Origin: Climacium dendroides
Lineage: Eukaryota; Streptophyta; Bryopsida; Hypnales; Climaciaceae
DNA length: 64,000 bases
Assembly (NCBI GenBank): GCA_950106755.1
Contig: OX467087.1
Span: forward strand, 7,072,047-7,136,046
Direction of reading: 5' to 3'
The notes under the pieces were generated by a model. It searched no databases, was not told the DNA's origin, and was given only the letters and a program-made list of their open reading frames with translations. The position numbers and the translations under genes were made by a program. Below are positions 37,401-50,121 of the stretch, one piece after another. Numbering within the stretch: position 1 is the first letter of the stretch; each line of letters opens with the position of its first letter.

Positions 37401-40400
37401 GTAGGTAAGAAGAAATTCCTTCTACAGATAGGTGGAAAGTTTCACACAAAATCTTGTATATTTTACTTCACCATTTAAAGGACCGAGAAGCTCATCTTTA
37501 CGTTAAAGCAGTTTTGAAGAGTTCGTGTACAGATTTCTATTTGTTCCAATAATCATAGTTCTAACCAGCACATTGCAATGTTCGATATTCAGTCAGGCGA
37601 TGTCAAAATTTCGCTAATTAGATTCCACTACGTGATCAATCAAACTGACCATTGGAAAACCATGAACCCTTGGTCCAAAAAGGGGTTAATACAGTCCAAC
37701 ACAAAGCACACGAGGATCCATTGCAAGGGGCCGGCACAAAAATTAGACCAGGATCAATTGCAAGAGATTACTAAAGTCCAATAGAGAACTAACTAGCATC
37801 AATTGCAAACCTATGACAATTGAAGGTTAATACAGTCCAAATGAGGTGAGGTCAATTGCATGGGGTCAATGCAGTCAAACAGAAAACAGACGATGTTCAA
37901 TTGCAAGCAAGTAATCACAGCAGCAGGGAAGGAAATTAAGAAGCCGAGCATACCGATTGTCGAACACACTGATGGTGACGACCGTGCAGGGATCGTAAAC
38001 TTCCCACGTGTACTGCTCGTTCCAGCGAGGGTTGAAGCTTTCGAAGATGGTGCGGGTGCGCACCCACTTGGGACCATACTTGGCCACGCAGTAAGCGTCC
38101 GTGCTGCCGCGGTTGTCCTTCGTCGTCTTCATGGGAAGCAGGTTGTTGGCGCCGTGAATGCCCAGCTCGAGCACCCCTAGCGAAGGCCGCCACAGCTGAC
38201 GGGCGGTGGGCCGAGTGTCGCTGATGTAGTTCGGGGACTCGTCCATGACGTGGTACCCGCCGTCGAAGCACAGCCTGAGGTGGATCCGTCCCAGAAATGG
38301 GCCACCCTTTCCTGGCTCCCTCTCCAAAATATACCACCTGGAGCATTGCCATTATTTTTAAGGCCTCAATCAGAATGCCCCTGTGCAACACTAAAAAGCT
38401 CTTACAGATGCAATATTTAATAATTGTGTTTCAGAATTTCACGTAATTAAAAAGATTTTTAAAAAATCCATACATTTCATTATCTATTTCATAAAAAACT
38501 AGGTGATTTTAAGCACTGAAAATCGTGTAACTTGCAACAAAACGTTCGCCTCTCCATCGGAGCTCGGTTTCACGTGAGTTGAAGCCAAGAATAAGGACAC
38601 TGACCTAGAGGGCACTGGACGGCCGTCAATCCGACGCTCTATTGTGCTGAGCGGTATTCTTGCCAGGCCCAGAAATTCTCCCTGCAAAAGATTCATCCAA
38701 GTCAGGTCATGTACGTATGCATAACTAATTGCGACACTTTTAAGGGTTGAGCAATGTTGCTATTACTAGAATGGGTAGATTATTTAATGATCCTGTCAAG
38801 AAATCAAAAGGATTCAAATGTACCTGAGAATGTATTCATTGGACACCATATGCAAAATTTATGACCTAAGATTTATGTATATCTTCAATTCATTATTAAT
38901 CTACGATCACAAACTAGTCTACTATAACTTAAGATGAAGAATAGGATGGTACTTACATTATTGTCAAGTTCCTGCCGACTTCTTGTTAAATTGATGTAGA
39001 TTTACGTTACACACTAACATTAAGATGAAGACTGTATGAAGCTAATGTCTTTCATTTAGGAAATGCAGATCCGACAAGAATATTTTGTGGAGAGAGTAGA
39101 GAAAGATGCTTGGATAGACACTCACCCTCGGGCCTAAAGTGTCTTCAACGATTAAATTCAACCATTCTTCAAATGGCTCAGCAGCAACAAACATCAAGTC
39201 TTCGTTCCAGAAAGGACTGGTACTCCTCACTGACGACGGCCTCGTTCGTAGCATTTGGTATGGACCAACCTGGGCTCTGACAAACTGGGACAAAGTCACA
39301 ATTTCAGGAAAACAGACAACTAAACCGTAAAGGCCTAAATCAGGTCTCATGTTCATTAAACCAGTTTTGAGTAGTTCCGGTGATATAAATGTTGACCCTG
39401 ATGATGTCATAATTTTAACAATACAAGCAATCGAATACGCCATTCTAGAAACCATAAAGCCTTGGTATAGTAAGTTCAAAACAAGAGCATTGTGAAAAGT
39501 TCTTTTCAGTAGGACATTGAGGGGCTCAGAGGCATACCGGCTCAGGGGGGCGTCCTTTGTCGATTCCAACCAGATCTTGAGCTTCGATGACATTCACACG
39601 CAAGTACCACAGCTTCGGTGAAAGATACACCTTGGACCGGAAAATAGCATGCCCGCCGGTGTCCGATTGCCACGCCTCCGCAAAGGCTTCATCCGCTTGC
39701 GTTCCCCACCAGATGGCAACCATAATCTCTCCTGAAAACGATTCATCGTTCACATACCAAGTCAATAGATATGTGGCAAGGTGAATTTCCTAATGTAAAC
39801 GGGCAGTGTACCCATGCATCAGATCCTAAGCCTCGCATTAAATAATCATCGCTCTTTAGTAATCCCTAATGGACCAATTCGTACCTCAGTAATTATTAGC
39901 ACTTTTCAGTGGGTAAATCTACGGCTTTAAATGTTAAATTTTATTTAAATTACAGACCAACACTTAAAATGTTTTGCCCTAATTCTGGTGATATACAATT
40001 TGACCCAATCTGAATTCTACTATTCACAATATGATCAATCAAATCTGTCATTAATATGCCAGTAAATGACGACGCCAAAAAAATTTAAGTACCTCGGACT
40101 CGTCCTGGTCCGGCCTTGGCCTCCAGCCGGTACCACTGGGGTGCAAGAGGACTTTCGGGAGGCTTTCGAACCGGTACTTCACTCAGATCAATCATAAATC
40201 CACCCAGGAAATCATCCTTGGAGAGCTTGTCCTGTTGAAGCAGAAACACTAGGAATCAGGATGGTACAGTGGAGCCAAGCGTGATGCTCATAAACAGCAC
40301 AAGTTGCAGAAAACAGTGCTTAGAGTGCTAAAAATCAAATCAAACTTGTGAAACAAATTTATGTTTCTAGCTATGACATTTTTATAGCACAAGTTCTGCG

Positions 40401-43400
40401 AAGGTAAGCCACAGCTGTTAACACTTGGATTGTCACATTGCAAATCAAGAGCTAGTATGAAACCGACGAGAGCTTACCGCATCCCAAACAGTCAATTCCA
40501 AAGTTCTGCCCTGAATCTTGTCTTTCCCCACAGCAAACACTTGGTTCCACTCCGGATTGAGATTGTGCTTCACTATCTTCGTCTCAGTTCGCACAGCTCC
40601 AACGGCCAAGCGGACGTACTGATACACACAGAAAAAAGTTACTCGCAAGTCCCACAAATACTAACTGCAGGTCAGGGAGCTGATACGAAAAGCAAAGATT
40701 CCAGTAAAATTAGACAGTTTGAAGAATTTCTACACAACATCACAGGGAGACTGGGCATCGAGAGGAAAAATGAAGTATGATGTAGTTCAAGAAGAGCCCC
40801 CCCACATGATGCTTTGGGAGACCTGCTAACAATCCCGATCTCATATATTTAGCTTACATAATTCCAAGAACTTCAATGACATAAATGTGTCCGTCTCTTC
40901 ATGATTGACATACTTAATTGCCATCTTCCCGTTGCAAAGAATGCCGAATCTTAGTAGTGAATTTCTTATGACAACCGAGAATGCCAGACATGATGCGCTG
41001 TAACATCAAAACCATACGAAAGTCTGCACCAATTGGAGAGCTACAATAGAGCTTCCAGATACAACACTTACAGGATCGCTCAACCCGTTCGCATCCTTTC
41101 CCATAAGACCTCGAGCTCGGACCACACGGATGAAGAGATAAGACATCTGCTCAACCAGATCGAAGTGCTGTCGGTAGTCAACAGCCTTGCCTAAATCCGG
41201 GTTGGTTTCCTTCACCGTGAAGTCGGTCTCGGGGACAGTGATGAGAGATGGCCGGGGAGGGCCTGGCTGCATGTCGGCCTTGGCTTCTCTCCTGACCACT
41301 TTCGGTTGAGGGCCTCCACCACTATCTCCGGGTTTCTCCTCCCCACCTCCTTCACCACCTAAATGAATTTCCACATATGGAAGACTTCTCGTTAAAACGA
41401 CGAAGATTTGTGCAGCAGTGTAAAAAATGAATCGAGACATGTCCTAGATTATAAAGGAAGATTCACTTGTGCATCACATTTCTGGCAGTAGGAGAATTGG
41501 CAATTTCATGAATCTTGTGTTACCTCCTTTTGGCTTCTCATCATCACCTTCTCCCTTAGACTTGGCCTTTCCTTCCTTAGCAGCGTCGCCACCACCACCG
41601 TCCTTATTATTTTGTTTCTTACCCCCACCACCTCCTCCTCCTTCCTTCTTCTCCTCTTGAGTCCCATCAGCCTTTCCTTCCTTCCCCTTCTTCTCGTCTT
41701 TCGCCTTGGCAGGCTCATTGACCGCCCACCAGACTTTGAGCCTGTTTGTGCAGGGGGGATTCAGAACTTCAAGATACTCAAATGCTTGAACATGCACTAG
41801 TAGACAAGAAACCCCCTGGGGTGTAAGGAAAACCTGGCAGCCGTAAAATTGGCAGGCTTTCCGTTCGAACGGCCTCAAGAAACGTTACTATTAAAGTTAT
41901 CTACCAGTTTGCAAATGAATTGTGAGGAACCTACTCGTCAATGCAAGCTAGGACACAAAATACATTCCATTTGCTTCAAGTCTAACAATTCATCAGATTC
42001 ACTAACCAAAGTCTGATCTCCAAATCTACGGCATAGCCACTCGTAATATCTCCTCATTAAACTTCAAATTTGCAGACTCCGCTTTGAGAAAAATGCTGAC
42101 TCCTAGTCAACTGTGACAATGAAGAGTGAACTTGAGCGGCAGCAAGAAAAACTGACCCTAAGTCCCCTTTGATGTGGGAGAAGAGCCCTCGTTTCTGCAA
42201 CGGATACCACTTCACAGCCTCAACTTTGGGGGGCACGGTGTTCACAGGAACGACCACTCGTCCCAGAAAACTGCTCCGCCTCCCAGTCCCACTATTTCGG
42301 TCATTCTGGACGTTAATTTCCAGATCTCCAGGCATGGAGGGATCCAAAATCTCAAATTCGAACTGCACAAGAACAATCTCAGTAACTTAATCGACATGCT
42401 CACATCTGCTTGTGTCAATACTCTGCTACATTTCGTCAATGAACTATCAATCCCATCAGTAGCTAAAAGACATCAAGCGGAGACCCGACCTAGGGTGACC
42501 CAAATGTCAACAGCAGAAAGATTAGGTGCTTCCCAATGCCAGTCGAAGAGAGTAGGAAAAGGACCTAGATATAATTTTATTATGCTGGCTGTCGGAAGTG
42601 GACGCGGAACTGCAGCATTAGTTTTGAAGAGATGGTATGCTCAATCCCTTTTAGTTAAGGCTCACGCATTTGAGATCGTCATACGAGTTACGACTATTGG
42701 TTATACCGAACATGTGTTCTTAAGTTAGGCTAGAGAATGGCAGGTGGTTTCAGTTCATGAACTCTGAATTTCTGTTTCCCGTCCAATTGGAACGGACTTG
42801 CAACGTGAGCTCCACTGTCGTGATGATGCTGAGCTCAGTGGCGGCATTAAGCATTGAACATTTCTGGAGTCAGGTGCATCTCATGGGGTTCAAAATGCCC
42901 TACACGAGGCGTCGTGAATGAGCAATCAGAAAGTTCCTGGTGCTAAGTAACCATGACTGAGATTTTGAAAGATAGGATGTATCCTGTGACAAAGATCTGT
43001 TACTGAGAATTTCTCAGTACCTAGTCTGTAACCTACTGCACACCTAAGAGCGGCAAGCCTGGTGCAGTGCGGTATAATGATTACGGGGAACACCGCTTGC
43101 AGCCACTCTCTACATGTTACGAACTGCTACTGAACCTAGCTTGCCAAATCTAGAGAATGATTGAAGGCAACAAAATGTACCCTTCAACGGCATTTGTACA
43201 GGTATCTTCCTTTACTGATGTATAATGTACCACACCTGGAGACTTCCTAATCTAGCACCTGAGTGACTCAACAAACGTAAGTACGATCTAAAAGAGATGA
43301 AATGGAAGGGATCCACTTTCAGGATGGAATTGTATTTCATGGCAATTTCTGCTCTTGATACGGTGGCTCGAGAGCCAATAGATACTGTTTTCCGAAACTG

Positions 43401-44253
43401 GAACTAACAAACCCAATTCACTTAAGGGTTTACAGAAAGCAAATCTTCAGCTAGGAAAGCCACGGCAACGCTTGTACTGAGACGTACGACCCTAAAATGT
43501 GTAGAAACTATCCCCTAAAATAAATTTGGGACGAGTGCTCCTGAGGGGACACCAACCCCTGAAATGTACTCCGCTGCAACAGTCTCTCCATAGAACATGG
43601 ACTAGGTGTCCCCTAACTAGCAAGCTATCCCAGAATTTCGCCCCTACTGATCGAGCTTAGAGTCCAATTTCCTCCGTAGTAGCTAATGACCTTCGTGTTA
43701 GTTTGAGCATTTGTTTAGGAGTAAATCCTTGTGCTAGAGTAGGTGTAACAGCTACGTAGTAGACGTGGACGTTGACTCATAAGTTGAAATTGGGACGTCG
43801 CTGAAAGAGGGATATGGCGCAATAATTGATGGCAACATAACACCGCGTGGGTAGGGAGGTGACAGTACCTTCTCATTCCATGTAGGGTCCAAGGCCTTGT
43901 TCTTCACCTTCGTTCGCTTCCGCTGACCATCGTAGTCCAACTGTGAGGCAAAAACATTAGAATTCACGTTTGCAAAGCGGCAACACAAACAAGCCGTTGG
44001 GCCTCCCAAATCGGCAGAAATCCATACATTGGTGGCAGAAACGAACATCCTAATCTCTACACCCTGAACCAATTCCCTAAGTCGGCATTGCACGAGCCAC
44101 ACGACTCCAAAGTGACTAGCAAGCAAAGCAGCAAAACCAAAAGAGGGAGATCCCACACACCACACAGTAAGCATTCGATGACCCTTGGCCATCCTTGGGC
44201 ATAAGATCCCTAGCCGAGGTCACCTCCACCAGAAGCTTCCGACCAATCGCCAT
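34456..44253 (-). CDS. MCTP family protein, 15 exons, complete, twin of the left-arm gene
   Basis: Encodes the same 995-residue protein as the plus-strand gene at 16334-26131, with identical splice sites. Exons in gene order: 44161-44253, 43869-43940, 42157-42362, 41524-41741, 41072-41358, 40478-40618, 40093-40231, 39538-39731, 39126-39284, 38605-38681, 37954-38337, 36548-36965, 35605-35898, 35116-35234, 34456-34642. The protein has four C2 domains, a charged Gly/Lys-rich linker after C2A and a C-terminal PRT_C region with two long hydrophobic segments, the expected topology of an ER-anchored membrane tether. The gene converges on its twin, with 8.3 kb between stop codons. Same-strand MCTP sequences at 56,960-57,940 and 61,498-64,000 make this the likely ancestral copy. 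About 3.4 kb of upstream DNA is shared with the twin, so regulation should be shared unless chromatin differs. Confidence 0.93.
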
Positions 44254-46107
44254 AGCTAAGCCCCTCCACTACCACCACCGAGCTACCAACAAGCACCACA
44301 ACTCAACGAACACATGCTCTGCTCCCCGGCCACTCCCCCCAGATCTCTACTGCTTTCCATCAATTGCAGTCCAAGTCTCCCCTTCCATAGCCACTGCAGC
44401 ATCAGCAGCCCTAACCCAAGTGGCTCAACCGAAGCCGCACCGAAGCTCAGACAGGAGCACTGACAGCAACGCGGCAGTTTGCAACAACACGACACTAGAA
44501 ACGACGAGCCTGACAAAACAATGCGCGAGCTCTCGTTTTCCGACCACGATGTCTCCCTCCGAGGCCAAGCGGTTGGTGATCGTGTTGGTGCAATGGTGCA
44601 ATGGTGCAACTGCGATTCAAATTCTGGGATCTGGGAGTATGGTTTCCGTTATTAATGCAATGCGATCACGGTCCTGCTGGTGCCAGAAAAAGGCCAAAGG
44701 AATTCTGGGGGCGTGCAGTCGATCTGGCTCGCTCTCTCCGGCTCCTTTTGTCTCTATATCGGTATGCAGCTGCGTATGTATTTGGACGGTATCGTATATT
44801 TGAAGCCAGGATTGTACGGATACTCAACGGCTTTGTATGGGGTGGCATTCAATATTCACCCTCTGGCCTCTGTTTCCAGTGACTTTGGGTACAGTTAATT
44901 CAACTGTCAGTCCGTGGACTCTCCAGCAGTCCAGCGGGGTTCAGTTGGGTGAATGCCATGTGTTGAATTTCTGTACCCTTGAATAAGCTTACTGGGCATT
45001 AATAAATTTATGGGAAAGACCGGACTTCGGTCTTCAACTCCGTCTTCAGCTGTGTTGTGGGTCCCGAAATATGTTTGGGGGTCTTTCAACTGCGGGGGCC
45101 GGGGCGGTGGGCTCCCCGCTGAATTGAAGGGGGGATGGTCTGTACAGGACTCCACTTAAATATACTTAAATAGGGGAATTCAGTTGGTGCAATTACGAAA
45201 TTGTTGAAAAATAAAGTGACCCACTTTAACCCCGTACCGAAGGAAGACGAGGACTTAAAGTTTTTGGTGGATGGCTTTTAAGGAAACCTCAAAGATGAGG
45301 AATGCACCTATCCATCTTCAAATTTAACAAGTTTTTGCTAACTACTTTGAAGATTTAAGAATATAGTGCATAGACATCCAAGTTTTCTACTCGATAAATG
45401 ATTCCTCGGTTTTTGAATGCAATTCAATAAGCTCCTTCAAGACCGAGGAAACAACATTGATTTTTTCGGAAATTTGGGAAAGTTCTACTAATTTTCTTAC
45501 TTTTTTTTTGGGGGGGGGGGAGATTTTGCATGAGATATTCATCTTATTCTTGATCACGATATTTTGCATATAAAGTTTTGATTCTTGTCATTCTAATAAC
45601 TATTGTGAAAGTAACTATGGATGTTTTGATTTCCATATTCAAATGGCTAGAAAAAATAATTTACTTAGTTAAACTTATCAGCAAGTCAAGTGTTCCAATT
45701 GCCTTGCACCACCTTCTATTTAATATTCTTTTTATAAACAAATATAGATTTTTTTGGTTAAATGCTTTCCATATATTCCCAATTCATTATTCAACATGCT
45801 ACCTAAAATGTACAAATTATGGGAAACGTGTAACTTTTATAAATTATGTCAATGACAAAAATTCACATTTGGACAGGCCTAAAAAAACTTTTCTTTTATG
45901 TATATCCCCCATGATCTTGCAATGTATGGGGATTTTCACTCTAAAATTTTAGGTGATATATTTAAACGAGTTGTGTAATAGTTTTTATATTTAAAATCTT
46001 AAGAAAATAAAAAATATAAATAATTTTACCTTAATTTGGGAAAGAATTCTTTGAAGCAATTGTGGTCCTCAAAATACAATAAATAATAGGGGATAATGAT
46101 GCAACTA

Positions 46108-47032
46108 TTAAGCCCTAAAGTCCTAAGGCCTTGTTTCCATCAAAGTTGCCATTTTCAACACAAAGAGCCAATAGATAAATTTGAATGCATCTTTTGCATA
46201 TTTAAAGCTTTAAACATAAGATTTTGCATCAAACTAGTATGAAAATGTGTAGAAGAAATTGCAAAACCTTTGATTCATAAATTGTAAGATATTTTAATTT
46301 TATGTGAAGAAAACTTGTTGTTGGTACCTGTGACAATCTAATTTATAAGACTTTGAATCTTCTTAATTTGAAATTTTTGCATTTCGTGTTTTTAATTTAA
46401 AATAATTTTACATTGAAAAATTGAGTTGGAAGTTTGGAAAATTTTCAAAATAAAACCTCAATTTTCATTATTTGAAAACTATTTTATAAAATTAGGTATG
46501 ATGTAGAAGGAAAAAATAAATTATTATTAGTTTTAAGAAAAAATTGAAATACACTAAATAAATTCCAATAGTGAGATTTTTCTAATAAACAAAGGTTATA
46601 CTATTGGATTTTGTTTTTCTGATAAATGTGAAAATTAAGCTCAAAAATAAATCTAGTAAGTTATTTTTTCAAGAAGACGCTTTAATTGCTAGCAAACCAA
46701 GATGTTCTATAACTTTCTCATCACTTATCCAAATAGAATGAACCAAATCTTTCCTTATAGAAAAAGTATAATCCATTAAAAATATTTTTTTGAAAATTTT
46801 ATTTCAAACTTTGGAGATCTTTTTGTAAATGGGCTTGCCTATTTTGTTGTTTAGGTGGCATAATTTTTGCTCCCGGGCACTAGTAGAAATAAGAATTATA
46901 TTTTTAAAAAGCTAATCTATTTTTAAATTTTGAACCAAAATTTCAAAAAATCATACTAGGAATTGAAATCATATGACCTTGCCCAAACTTTCAAGTGTCC
47001 TTAACGGGGACTCTTGGGACATTAGGGGTTAA
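46108..47032. mobile_element. TTAA-flanked terminal-inverted-repeat element, mirror of copy B
   Basis: Same element as 13555-14479, duplicated with the arm rather than independently inserted. No coding capacity. Confidence 0.6.
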
Positions 47033-47354
47033 ATCTTATGAATATGGATAAATCATATAGAATATGAATATAAATAATTAATTCCTACAAATTTGTGTCC
47101 ATTCATCTGAATTTGAAATAATTCTTCCAAAATATACTAATACCATTCCAAGATCTATGAACAATTTAACAATTTCATCTAGTGATTTAATTTCTTCTTT
47201 AAAAATTGTATCAACTTTGTTCAATAAATTGGTTTGCAAAAATACTAATATAATAGTCAAAACTCTAAACTTGTTATAAGTCGGGAATAGAAAATTTCTA
47301 ACACATACAACATCATAATATGTTACAAATAATATATATTTAACTTATCAATAT

Positions 47355-47430
47355 ACTAGTAGAAAAATTTGCAACCAAAACAATTGAAAACTGTTGTTCG
47401 CGTTTGTTGTTTTGGTTGCGTTGTACTAGT
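47355..47430. mobile_element. Small foldback MITE, mirror copy
   Basis: Mirror of 13157-13232. It carries one of the few arm differences (47371 versus 13216); another lies just outside it (47434 versus 13153). Confidence 0.45.
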
Positions 47431-47639
47431 CACGAGACTAGTCAAAATTACATTCAAATTTGTTGATTTTGTTATGTTGTTTGGGTCAAATCTGAAAAAA
47501 AAATTTATTTAAGAGAGTAATTTCTTTTTCAAAATTTTAGAATATTTTTTTTATCAAATTTTTTTACTCCTACTCAAAACAATATTATTTTTTATGATTT
47601 TAAAAATTATTTTTTTTGGCTATGTGGTTATTTGGGCAA

Positions 47640-47795
47640 CCTAAAAAAAATTGTTATATTGTCTCCTATCCACGCAGGCAGGGCCACATAGGCAGCCCAC
47701 CATGCAGGCGGGCACTGCTAATGAGGCCCGTAATGAGGTTGATCCTTGAACCTCAATGTTCAGGCCCAAAGATCTTGCCATTACACCACATCATC
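47640..47795 (-). mobile_element. tRNA-derived SINE, apparently complete
   Basis: On the minus strand a pol III A-box-like GTGTAATGGCAAGATC (about 47771-47787) and a B-box-like GAGGTTCAAGGATC (about 47739-47753) are spaced as in tRNA-derived SINEs, followed by a GC-richer body and a T-run at the 3' end. It is not a plausible functional tRNA, since no acceptor stem or anticodon arm could be formed by eye. The palindrome boundary at 47691 lies inside it; the left arm has only the 3' part. Confidence 0.55.
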
Positions 47796-48589
47796 ACCAC
47801 ATGTACATATATAGAATTTTATTTAACTAGTTGTTCTAATTTTTTTTGTATTCTTTGTAAATTCAAAAGACTTTGGAGGCCATTTTGACATAGTAAAACA
47901 ACGTTTTTTGAAAAACTTTAAACCAAAAGAAGTTGTGAAACTAAGATAAATTTCATTTCCAAGCATCCGTTTGAGATTTTATAATTTCAATCAAAAGTTA
48001 TGGACAGAATTCAAAGAGGATGTTCGAAAATGTCCCCCAAAATCTCCTATTCAAACACTCTTTGAATATTTACCCATAACTTTTGATTGGGCTCTCAAAA
48101 TCTCAAACAGATTTTTGAAGATGAAATTTAGTTTGAGTATACAACCTTTTTTAGTTCAATTTTTTTTTTAAAGTTATTTTACTATGTCAAAATTTTCACC
48201 AAAGTCTATTGAGTTTTAAAAACAACGAATTGTAAATAATTAAGTTAAAAAATACATAATATAATATCCTCCACAAAATCTTGCAACCCGACTATGAAGT
48301 CTAGTAAAAAATTTTGTATTTTGAAGGCCATTTTCTCTTTCATACTTTGTTCATTTTTCATAAAAATTGTTGGAAAATTGTAGCTTTGAAGTCTAGTTTT
48401 TTTGGTAAAACTTCCGCGTTTTTCTAATAACTCAAAATTTTTATTAGATTCATTGTAAATTCTAAATTTTAATACTTTCATTCTAAATTCAATTAGAATT
48501 TGAATAGTTTAAAATATAGAATTTAACTTTTAAATAATTCAAATTTCTATAGTTGAATTTGAATAGTTGATTTTGAACTTGGAACTATC
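47796..48589. other. AT-rich stretch with internal inverted similarity
   Basis: AAAAGTTATGGACAGAATTC (from about 47,993) and an inverted relative CATAACTTTTGATTGG (about 48,075) form a loose hairpin. A similar arrangement occurs at 58,500-58,600. No gene seen. Confidence 0.4.
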
Positions 48590-48792
48590 ATCACAAAGTT
48601 TAGACCCTATGGTTTGTCAACAATTATCGATGCAGTTACGATGCAGTTGCAAGTAATGCATTGTAACAATACGATAACAATGCGAAGTAATGCATTGTAA
48701 TGATGGGATAAATTGTAATTAACGTGCGAACCCATAAAACAACAATAACCACATGATAATTGTTGACAAACCGTAGGGTCTAAACTTTGTGA
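48590..48792. mobile_element. 203-bp MITE with 38-bp terminal inverted repeats
   Basis: ATCACAAAGTTTAGACCCTA at the left and its complement at the right match over 38 bases with one mismatch. The interior contains TGCAGTTACGATGCAGTTGC and TAATGCATTGTAA repeats and no ORF. No certain target duplication, so the superfamily is left open. Confidence 0.75.
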
Positions 48793-50013
48793 TATATGTA
48801 TTTAAAGTTGAATAATACAAAATCTTGTACTTGAATAGTTTATAATTTCAAAGTCAAATGTTGAAAAAATGAGATCTAAATATATAAGTTGGAACTTTGA
48901 ATCAAATATTCTAAAGTTCAAAATGTATTCTATTTTGAATTTTGAGTAATTTTGATTCAAAATTTAGAATTCTAATCAAATTCAAAATGAGAATGAGAAT
49001 ATTTCAAAAGTACTCTTAGGAAAGTATATTAACAAAATTATCAAAAGAGGCAATAAAATGAATTCTAAAATTTATTAGACTTGTTGTATTACATTTCACA
49101 ATAGAAATATGAATTAATTTCAATCAAAATAGAAGTTTGTATTCTAACTAGATTATATTTCAAAGGAAATTCAATTGAAAATGAATTGAAATTTTAAACC
49201 TAGTCAAATTATAATTTAATTAAATCTATTTATTCAAATCAAATTGAAATTCAATTCAGAAAGTTTAATCAGAATTCAACCTCTACATTCAAATTTTGAA
49301 AGGAATTCAAGAGATTAAAAAGGATTTCAAAATATTCTCAAAGATTCTCAAAAAAATTTCAAATGTTTTATAAGATTCTTTAAGATTTTCTAAGATTTTT
49401 ATAGAAATAAAAATAATCTCAAAGATTCTTTAAGATTTTAAAAAGATTCCTTTATATTCCCAAAGATTTCCTCAATTCCAAAAAGATTACAAAAGATTTC
49501 AAAATAAAATGGTTAAAATAATTTTCACACCCCACGCTATTCAAATCATCAAATCAGAAATCTAATTTCAACAAAAAATTGTTGATTGTTGCAATTCATG
49601 TCCAATAGTGCTCAAAACTATTGATGGTTGTTGATTTTCTATCAAATTAGTCACTATTTTCTAGTAGTATATAACAATAGTTAATAGTAATATATATTAT
49701 ACTTTATCAAAAAAATTTGGCTATTTTAACATATAACAAGGTATATTTAGAAAGGGTGTTGTGAAGAATTAGTAATGTTTAACATTTAACATTTCTCTTT
49801 GAGGATCTAGAAAGAATGTGAAATTCTATAACATATATGAGATTTTATTGTTGATTGAGGTAACAAGTATAGTAGTTCAATTGTACTTCATATTTGCGGC
49901 CCCCTAGAAATAGTGTTAAAATCTAATTGGAGAGAAGTTTTTTATAAATGAACCCTCATAGTAATGGACAATTGTTTGTTCAATAGGCAATTAGAAATCT
50001 GAGTAGGTTCTTG
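48793..50013. other. Very AT-rich stretch with AAAGATT-type low complexity
   Basis: From about 49,310 to 49,510 the sequence is largely irregular repeats of AAAGATTCTCAAA and TTTAAGATTTT. No gene seen. Confidence 0.5.
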
Positions 50014-50121
50014 CACTAGTAGAAAACACATTAATTTCAACAAAATTCTGTTGTTTTTGTCATGTTGTTTTGGTCATTGAACAACAAAATTTTGTTGAAA
50101 TTCCTATGTTTTCTACTAGTG
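50014..50121. mobile_element. 108-bp CACTA-type MITE with perfect TTG target duplication
   Basis: CACTAGTAGAAAACA and its exact complement form the ends, TTG directly flanks both sides (50011-50013 and 50122-50124), and the interior is also palindromic (TTTCAACAAAATTCTGTTG and its partner). A 3-bp duplication plus CACTA ends places it in the CACTA superfamily. Non-coding. Confidence 0.85.

Larger units (their letters stand above)
32762..47691 (-). repeat. Right arm of the 14.9-kb inverted repeat
   Basis: Reverse complement of 12897-27825, 1 bp longer because of an A/T-run indel near 47,608. Differences from the left arm are at 45968, 47088, 47287, 47371 and 47434. The outer end lies inside a SINE whose promoter half continues intact to about 47,795, and the inner end continues smoothly into LTR-like sequence. 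Both suggest this arm sits at the ancestral locus. It lies in the same orientation as the MCTP pseudogene and third MCTP gene to its right. Confidence 0.95.

Noticed and set aside
12897..47691. Interpreting the inverted repeat as a plastid-genome inverted repeat
   Set aside because: No rRNA, tRNA or plastid genes; instead a nuclear, intron-containing MCTP gene and nuclear retroelements.
47735..47795. Functional tRNA gene on the minus strand
   Set aside because: A and B boxes are present, but no acceptor stem or anticodon arm can be formed and the body continues as a SINE.
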